A stretch of DNA of 64,000 nt from Mauremys mutica (lineage: Eukaryota > Chordata > Testudines > Geoemydidae): the NCBI RefSeq assembly GCF_020497125.1, contig NC_059081.1, positions 60,532,768-60,596,767 of the forward strand, read 5' to 3'. The stretch's first letter is position 1. Every line of letters begins with the position of its first letter. This document shows, in pieces, positions 56,980 through 64,000 of this stretch. The notes under the pieces were generated by a model. That model was given only the letters and a program-made list of their open reading frames with translations. It searched no databases and was not told the origin of the DNA. Both the position numbers and the translations under genes were made by a program.

Positions 56980-59104
56980 AGGGTACGTCTACACTACGGG
57001 ACTATTCCAAATTTGCATAAACCGGTTTTGTAAAACATTTTATAAAATCGAGTGCGCGCGGCCACACTAAACACATTAAATCGGTGGTGTGCGTCCACGG
57101 TTCGAGGCTAGTGTCGATTTCTGGAGCGTTGCACTGTGGGTAGCTATTCCGTAGCTATCCCATAGTTCCCGCAGCCTCCCCCGCCCCTTGGAACTTCCAG
57201 GTTGAGATCCCAGTGCCTGATGGGGCAAAAATCATTGTCGCGGGTGGTTCTGGGTAAATGTCGTCAGTCACTCCTTCCTCTGGGAAAGCAACGGCAGACA
57301 AGCATTTCGCGGCTTTTTTCCCTGGATTGCCCTGGCAGATGCCATAGCATGGCAATTATTGAGCCTGTTTTGCCTTTTGTGACTGTCACCGTATGTGTAA
57401 TAGATGCCGCTCACAGAGGCGATTCAGCAGCGCTACACAGAAGCATGCTTTTGCTTTTGCATGATAGCAGAGATGGTTACTAGCCATACTGCACCATCTA
57501 CCATACCATAAATTGGTAATAAGATGGTCATGGTTACCAGTCCTTTTGCACTGTGCCGTTCGCTGCTGTCATAAGTGCCCCTGGCCGATCAGCCAGGGGC
57601 GCAAAAGCCAAAATTGGGAATGACTCCCTGAGTCAATCCCTCCTTTTTGGTATCTAAAAATAGAATCAGTCCTGCCTAGAATATGGGCAAGTGTACTAGA
57701 GAACCACTGTATCATAGAGCCAGAGAGCACAGCTGCTCTGTGTCAGATCCCACAGAAATTATGAGCTGTATGCTATTCACAGGGGGTGCTCCTGCAACAA
57801 CCCCACCTGTTGATTCCGTTCTTCCCCCAGCCTTCCTGGGCTACCATAGCATTGCACCCCCACTTGTGTGATGAATTAATAAAGAATGCAGGAATAAGAC
57901 ACAGTGACTTGTTAGTGAGAAATGAGTGGAAGGCAGCTTCCAGCTGCTATGATAGTCCAGACAGGACAGTAAGGAGTGTGGAGAAGAGGAGCCCAGCATC
58001 CCTCTGCTAGTCCAGGGGCAATTGAATCTTTTCTTTACACATGAAGGGTGGGGGCTGATGGAGCTCAGCCCCCTGTTGCTATTATGAGGATGGTTACCAG
58101 CCATACTGCACCATCTACAAGGAAAAATTAGGGCCAGGCGCCCTTGATTGACCTCACTGATGCTAGTCGGCATGGTTACCAGCCCTTTTGCCCATGTGCC
58201 AATAGACTGATGACGAGGACGGGTATCAGTCGTATTGCACCATCAGCCACCCATGGCGGGGGGGGGGAGTGAGGATGTTAGTGTTGACGGCTGCAGCATC
58301 GCGTCTATCTGCAGCATTCAGTAAAGATAGGGTGACATGTAAAAGAGTCAAGAGAGGATTGTTTTCCCTTTCACTTCTGGGGGTGGGTGGGGGGGTGCGT
58401 AAATTGCCGAGCTATGCCCTGACCCACCGCGCACACGGTGTTTGACCCTAGAAGCATTTGGAGCTCAGCCAAGAATGCAAATGCTTTTCAGAGACTGCAG
58501 GAACTGTGGGATAGCTTGAGTCCTCCAGTCCATGAGCGTCCATTTGATTCTTTGGCTTTCCGTTACGCTTGTCACGCAGCAGTGCGCTGAGCCCCTGCTA
58601 TGGCGTCTGTCTGGAGATTTTAAAAAAATGATTTTGAATTTCGTCTTCTGTAACGTAGCGCTGATAGAACAGATTTGCCTGCCCTTACAGCGATCACGTC
58701 CGCATGGTCCATGCGGGAGCTCTTTCTTTATTTTGATTTTTAACTGCATCGCCACACGTGCTGATCGGAGCTCCATGCTGGGCAAACAGGAAATATTCAA
58801 AAGTTCGCGGGGCTTTTCCTGTCTACCTGGCCACTGCATCCGAGTTCAGATTGCTGTCCAGAGCGGTCAGTGGTGCACTGTGGGATACCGCCCGGAGGCC
58901 AATACCGTCGATCAGCGGCCACACTAACCCTAATCCGATATGGTAATACCAATACTAGCGCTACTCCTCTCGTTAGGGAGGAGTACAGAAACCGGTTTAA
59001 AGAGCCATTAAAATCGATATAAGGTGCCTCCTAGTGTGGACGGTTGTGGCGTTAAATCGGTTTTACGCTCCTAAAACCGATTTAAACGCCTAGTGTAGAC
59101 CAGG
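56980..59104. mobile_element. 2.1-kb non-autonomous DNA transposon, probably PIF/Harbinger
   Basis: The left end AGGGTACGTCTACACTACGG and the right end CGCCTAGTGTAGACCAGGCT form imperfect inverted repeats. The flanking trinucleotides are CTA and TTA, compatible with the 3-bp duplication of Harbinger elements. Subterminal inverted motifs include AAACCGGTTTT on the left and AAAACCGATTTAAACG on the right. The sequence is GC-richer than the intron, contains G runs near 58258 and 58381, and holds repeated ATGGTTACCAGCC units. No intact transposase or SANT-type frame is present. Confidence 0.7.
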
Positions 59105-59978
59105 CTTAAGAAAGCAAAATAAAATGGAATGCCAGGAGGGATAAACTGAGCCATATAGAAGCAGTAGGGACAGACTTCTTAACAAAAATGAAGTCAGTGG
59201 TCACTAGTGTTCTCAGTGAAGCCATGGCCACCTTGTGGGGAGAGAGTTTCACAATCTTAGTGATTAAAAGGTGCCTAATTTGGAATTGAGAGAGATCACT
59301 GAAGAAGTTAATAGTAAAAGCAGTTGGTAGTGCAGCTGTTACCACACAGCTCATGCAGGTGACAGCCAGACTGTTTCCATTGCATGAGTGAGGGATGTAT
59401 TTCTCTGAACAGTTTAGATATCGGCCTACTAAAAACATGTCAAGACAGTTTTCTAAATTTCATTTTTCATCCATCTTTCTCTTCTTCCATTTATCCATCC
59501 AAGGTTCTTTTATTGCACCCATCAGCATAGTATCCAAGTGTGGTATTTTCTAAGGACCTGATTCTGTCACACATTGAGTAATAGCAAGAAGTGACATTCA
59601 AGTCAATATGGACATGAACCAATGGCAATTGAAATCACTGGAAATATTCCCATTGACTTCAGCAGGTGTTGGGTCAGACCTAAATGCAATCATGGAACTC
59701 ATGAATAAATTCCTTCATTTCTTCAACCACACAGTAAATTCCAGAATAATGTGGTAAACTGGTGCTGTGTAATACACAGGATTTACACATTTACACATTC
59801 TTATCTGTACTCTGCCCACCAACCCAGGACTACTCCTAGCGTTCCAACCTTTCAAATAGCAACTATTTTGTTTTTTTAAACGAAAGAACCTTCCATAGTA
59901 TTCTATCTATCTTCTCCCCAAATATGAATCAAGTAAAACCTGGACTGGAAAATTATTGTGGTCCAAGCTCCTATCTAG
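59105..59978. other. Intronic stretch with one fold-back repeat
   Basis: At 59553-59690 AAGGACCTGATTCTGTCACA and TTCCCATTGACTTCAGCAGG, GTTGGGTCAGACC form a diverged fold-back. A 110-codon - strand frame (59106-59438) has no recognisable domain. Confidence 0.45.
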
Positions 59979-60374
59979 GATTGGTAATGTTCAGACCAGT
60001 AACAGTATTGGAGGTTAAGGTTAACATTAAGAGCTCATCTCTCTTGACAACTTGGGGCTAGTAACACCTGTTGTGTCCCATTGTGCCATTAGAAAAATGT
60101 AAATCCCTGCTTACCGGTAACGTGCAACATTCATATCTAGCCCTGGAAAAATGTTGATTGTTTCTTGAGTTTTTAATATATTTCTATATAAACAATCAAC
60201 ATTTTTCCAGGGCTAGATTTGAATGTTGCACATTACCGGTAAGCAGGGATTTAAATTTTTCTAATGGCACAATGGGACACAACAGGTGTTACTAGCCCCA
60301 AGTTGTCAAGAGAGATGAGCTCTTAATGTTAACCTTAACCTCCAATACTGTTACTGGTCTGAACATTACCAATC
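59979..60374. repeat. Near-perfect 396-bp palindrome, 185-bp arms
   Basis: The left arm 59979-60163 and right arm 60190-60374 are inverted copies of exactly equal length. Aligning them by eye I find three mismatches, about 98 percent identity, around a 26-base AT-rich spacer. The arms include GGTTAAGGTTAACATTAAGA, CAACTTGGGGCTAGTAACAC and CTGCTTACCGGTAA. I recognise no transposon in the arms and see no terminal duplication. It could fold into a very long hairpin as DNA or RNA. It is much better preserved than the surrounding repeats, so it is recent or kept identical by gene conversion. Confidence 0.92.
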
Positions 60375-60599
60375 ACTGTAGGTTTTCTTCAAAATGTGGC
60401 ATAAACAAAATTCAAGATGGTGTAAAATGGCACTAAGGTTTTATTGACCCTAATTTGGGAGGATTTGCATAACACACTTCTGGCTTCACCACAAGTAATG
60501 TTAATAAGTAATGTGGCCATGCCAATAAAAATTTAATACATGTGTGCATGTGAGTATATATAATACATATACCATTAGACTAGAGTTTTAAATAACTTT
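60375..60599. other. Intronic stretch, nothing recognised
   Basis: AT-rich sequence with a short ATGTGTGCATGTG-type patch near 60538. Confidence 0.5.
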
Positions 60600-61400
60600 G
60601 GAAACAGTAACGATATTAAAAGCTTAACTGTGTCTTTAAGCCATGTTAGTATCTTGTTGCACTTAAAATCTTTGTGCCACAGAGCAAAGTTTAAAATACA
60701 ACTGTCTCTGATTAAGTAGGTGTTAACAAAATTCATACTTACTACTGACTTTAATCTATATTAATGTGGGCCTCACTTTGCTAACATGGTGCTCCTTTTT
60801 GGTGTGTTAAAAGCTGAGCAGGAAGTATCCCATTTTGGAAAATATTACTTTTAAAAGGGTTAATCCACTCTGATGAGCCATTTAATGGAAAAAGGGAGAG
60901 AGAGAGCTCTGCTTCGAGAAGACTCAAATAGGCATTAATTTAAATGTTACAGCAATTGATAGAAAGGTGAGAAGTAACGTGAGCTAGGAGCTGTTCCTCT
61001 GGTCAGCATCCTCTGTGCACGAAGTAATTGATAGCCATAGGAAGTGAGAGAAGGCAGGTGTTATGCTTTATAGAAAGTGAATTACCTACCATTTTTGTTC
61101 CACTTCAGATGTAATTCGACAAACAGAATGTGAAATGTGTCTTAGATTCTGTCAGACCGAGCTTTGGAAATTGGAAGCCATGCATGGTGGAAGAGAGACG
61201 AACTAGCAGTAGCAAGCCTGTGTAAAAAGCCCGCATGTTAACAGTGGGCCTTGAGTCAGTGGGAGGTCCTCACATATTTAATAGTAGAAGCTTTTTTCCT
61301 TTAAAGAAGAAAAACAGCCATTGTTGTTGAGGTCAGAAAAGGTATTTTGCCATGCAATCTACTGTAGGACGCAACAAAACCTGCAAGCAAAAACAATCTC
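60600..61400. promoter_or_regulatory. Candidate conserved non-coding region
   Basis: Repeat-free sequence with motifs such as GGCATTAATTTAAATGTTAC, CAGCAATTGATAGAAAGG, GTAATTGATAGCCATAGG and CAGATGTAATTCGACAAACA. Composition and motif density suggest constraint; this is an inference only. Confidence 0.2.
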
Positions 61401-61744
61401 AGCAGGATTTCACAGCTGAAAATCCATGAGAATGACTTTTTACATGGATCAGGGTATCAGCACACTGTGTTCATATGACAGTATTTCACCCTTTTGTTGA
61501 GACGGATTTGGCATTTTCATTATGAATTTTGACTCCATTTATTGAGAAACAGAGAAGCGATATATACAAAAAGAATGGCATGTGCACTTTTACAGGACTG
61601 TATGAGTCTCAGTTAAAAAAAAACCCACAACCAATCAGGAGCAAATGTACTGTTATGCTGTACAACCAACAGCAAGTAATAATTCATACTGCAGATACAG
61701 CGCAAAACCAAAATAAAACTGTAGAAAATTAACACCGGAACATT

Positions 61745-61835
61745 CTAATGTAAGAAAAATTGACATTTACACAGTGCCTTTCATCGAATGATCCCAAAAC
61801 AGTCAACACACTTTACAACTACATGTAAAGAGAAT
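61745..61835. repeat. Possible ancient MIR-like fragment
   Basis: TTGACATTTACACAGTGCCT, TTCATCGAATGATCCCAAAA and CACACTTTACAACTACATG resemble an old dispersed amniote repeat, also hinted at 28007-28060. Weak. Confidence 0.3.
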
Positions 61836-61860
61836 AAAATGTTCAGCATTGCTTCTTTGG

Positions 61861-62001
61861 AGTATTGTTGTAGCTGTGTTGGTCCAGGATATTAGAGAGA
61901 CGAGACCTGAAAAAGAGCTCTGTGTAAGCTCGAAAACTTGTCTCTTTCATCAACAGAAGTTGATCCAATAAAAGATATTACTTAACACATCTTGCCTCTC
62001 C
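61861..62001. repeat. Self-complementary turtle repeat, one-sided copy
   Basis: TTGTAGCTGTGTTGGTCCAG, GATATTAGAGAGACGAGACC, GAAAAAGAGCTCTGTGTAAG, CTTGTCTCTTTCATCAACAG and CCAATAAAAGATATTACTTA. The left head is kept but most of the left arm is missing, leaving mainly the right arm. Confidence 0.65.
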
Positions 62002-63049
62002 ATCATCACTTATGTTACTAAGGCATTTCTGAAAATTGTATCCAGGGCTCACTTTACCTGCGGCTATAATGCAGCCACCTATGGAGTGAAATGTGAAAGT
62101 TGTTTAACAGTACATACTAATGCTACCCAATAGTTTGTGGCAGAAATTGCAGAACAGTGGAGCCTATCCAACTGAAACTACAGGGAACTTGTAATAGGTA
62201 GAATGTAATTACCCAATTGGAATTGAGCTAGGGCTAACGACTAGGATTTTTAGGCCCAGCAAAGTAATTAAGCATGTGCTTAACTTGGATACTTGGTAGG
62301 AATTGGGTGCCTACTTCTCTTAGGCTCCTTTGAAAATCCCAGCCTAAATGCACTCCAAGGCCCTTCGTTTTCAGTTTTTACTGAAAAATTCCTGGGTTCT
62401 ACAATGCTATTATTTGCTTTTTACTGTTTTTCACCCAAAATTTGGAACACACATACATGAAAATATTAATTTTGTTAAGAAAATCCAAGACATTGCATTA
62501 GGTAGATGTGTTCAAGTTAATAATAAGTTAGTCTAAGTGCAAATGTGAGGCTGTCTGTTAAAGTAAGGCAACATAGAGGAAGACGTGTACACGTGCATAT
62601 GTGTACGTACAGTTCATGAAATAAACCACAGTATTTAAGTTTTTACTTTCAATACTCATTTTTTTCTTTGTTGCTTTGTTTCTATCCCCCATCCTCCAAT
62701 ATTAGCACAGTGAAATATGACCTTAATTTTTTGCACTTTTTTTTACCATGTTTTAATTTTTGTAAGAAACACTGATAAATTCCCAGAAAATGTTAAAATA
62801 AAAAGTGAAAAAGGAGGGCCTGTGTGCAGACTATAAAGCACACAGGAGGTGCAACGTGGCTGAATCGATGTTACTTGCAGAAACTTAGCTTTTTCATCTC
62901 CTAGTTTTTTTGCAATTTGAACTGTGCCTCCTTAACATTGCATTAATGCAGTATTTTCCACTTAACTTTGTAAACAATAAAGAAACAAATTATTTGCTGA
63001 ATTCTACAACTGTTTTTCACAGCCACTTGTTAGCACTCTTAACGCAGAA
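62002..63049. other. Intronic stretch, nothing recognised
   Basis: AT-rich sequence with T and A runs near 62726-62745. No exon or element ends. Confidence 0.5.
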
Positions 63050-63640
63050 TTTCTTTGATGATATTGGAGCGAGTATCAACCCTAATGTCATTTTAACATA
63101 ATTCTTTTGTGTGACGAGCTGGCTGTTCTCCCTTCTCTTTTGTTATCGAACATCTAAAGAAAGCTCTGTTAGTGAGAGATTACGCCAGTGGTTCCTTGGT
63201 CTTACAGAGATTTCATCAGAAATGTTTCTTCTCTTTTAATGGACAATGGAAAATGTTCGACTGTCCGTTATTACACTTCTTTGTACACAGTCTACAAATA
63301 TAAATGGAAATTATAATTACATCTAGTGTTGGGTCACAATGGAAATCACTTTAATCCCAGTGTGGAGGTAGGAGGGGGAGAATCAATAAAAAACCCTTAA
63401 CCCTGATCTTTTCTTCTTAGACATTTCATTTTGAGTTGCATCAGCTTGCACCAGAAGTGTTAAAAGTTTAAAGGACGACTTCTTCGGTACACAGAGAGCC
63501 ATTTTGCATCCTTAGAAAAGTAATGCTGTCTTGTCCTATTCCCATGTAGAAAACAGCAAGAAGATTCTTTTTAAGCGTTTATCAAGTGTTTCGTATTATG
63601 TGGAATGCGCCACATGTTCATCCTTCGCTTAATTCAAAAA
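63050..63640. promoter_or_regulatory. Candidate conserved non-coding region
   Basis: Repeat-free sequence including GAGAGATTACGCCAGTGGTT, TTTTAATGGACAATGGAAAA with a SOX-like ACAATGG core, and GGAAATTATAATTACATCTA. Suggestive texture; conservation not tested. Confidence 0.2.
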
Positions 63641-63711
63641 AAAAAAAAAGAGGGACCATCAAACATTTAAACTTTTCTACTGGAAATAGCACTTACTATG
63701 TTTGTACTATA

Positions 63712-64000
63712 GAATCATAGAAGAATAGGGTTGGAAGAGACATCAGGAGGTCATCTAGTCCAATCCTATGCTCAAAGCAGGACCAACACCAACTAAATCA
63801 TCCCAGCCAGGGCTTTGTCAAGCCAGGCCTTAGAAACCTCTAAGGATGGAGATTCCACCATCTCCATTCCAGTGCTTCACCACCCTCCTAGTGAAATAGT
63901 GTTTCCTAATATCCAACCTAGACCTCCCACACTGCAACTTGAGACCATTGCTTCTTGTTCTGTCATCTGCCACCACTGAGAACAGCCTAGCTCCATCCTG
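63712..64000 (-). mobile_element. CR1 LINE 3' end, antisense, running off the window
   Basis: TAGAATCATAGAAGAATAGG marks the complement of the CR1 terminal repeat. GGAGGTCATCTAGTCCAATC, CAAAGCAGGACCAACACCAA and CATCCCAGCCAGGGCTTTGT follow, the standard CR1 3' UTR in complement. It is one of the better preserved CR1 copies here and continues beyond 64000. Confidence 0.9.

Noticed and set aside
57841..58173. 110-codon frame on the - strand, with another of 131 codons at 58532-58927
   Set aside because: Both lie in the Harbinger-like element and show no transposase or SANT-type motif.

Overview
This is vertebrate nuclear DNA, almost certainly from a turtle (Testudines, probably a cryptodire). 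Coding density is extremely low and the filler is interspersed repeats. The diagnostic mix is CR1 LINEs in both orientations, a tRNA-type Pol III SINE with a CR1-like tail (the tortoise/Cry SINE type), several hAT-derived elements with 8-bp target duplications, mariner-like TA elements, and ancient MIR-like and L2-like fragments. There are no operons, ribosome binding sites or CRISPR arrays.

The only host gene I can support is PARD3B (the Par-3 paralogue, a cell-polarity scaffold) on the + strand. Two internal exons close to its C-terminus are visible: 14984-15119 (acceptor ...TTTTCCAG, donor GTAGGT, ends in phase 0) and 45216-45295 (acceptor ...CTCCACAG, donor GTACAT). They join in frame across a 30.1-kb intron. 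The rest of the window is intronic sequence of this gene. The second exon can be read through its donor for 42 codons to a stop at 45420-45422, with an AATAAA 36 bases later, which suggests a possible alternative 3' end.

Layout. 1-14983: intron with a GC-rich hAT-like end, a 651-bp hAT element with a perfect 8-bp duplication, CR1, a hairpin repeat, a mariner MITE and a CR1 3' end. 15120-33500: intron with a MIR-like fragment, a 651-bp solo LTR with 5-bp duplication, an 89-bp hAT deletion derivative, a SINE nested in a mariner MITE, a second SINE with a 13-bp duplication, and a hAT element. 33503-38900: a decayed LTR retroelement with one long LTR, an 18-bp primer-binding site matching tRNA-Ser, a coiled-coil gag-like remnant, an aspartic-protease-like frame lacking its catalytic triad, two related MITEs in opposite orientation, a GC-rich element, and an intact 197-codon frame with one membrane segment; RT, RNase H and integrase are not seen. 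39060-42800: a CR1-like fragment split by a 1.64-kb palindromic hAT carrying two opposed copies of the transposase C-terminus, then a CR1 reverse-transcriptase remnant with a hAT element inside it. 45296-64000: L2-like remnants, a hAT nested in CR1, a 2.1-kb Harbinger-like element, a nearly perfect 185-bp-arm palindrome (59979-60374), and a CR1 running off the right edge.

The strongest oddities are the young long palindrome at 59979-60374, the possible intronic polyadenylation isoform of PARD3B, the catalytically dead protease-like frame and orphan membrane ORF of the LTR element, and the double-headed hAT palindrome. All family names come from recognition by eye; no database search was possible.
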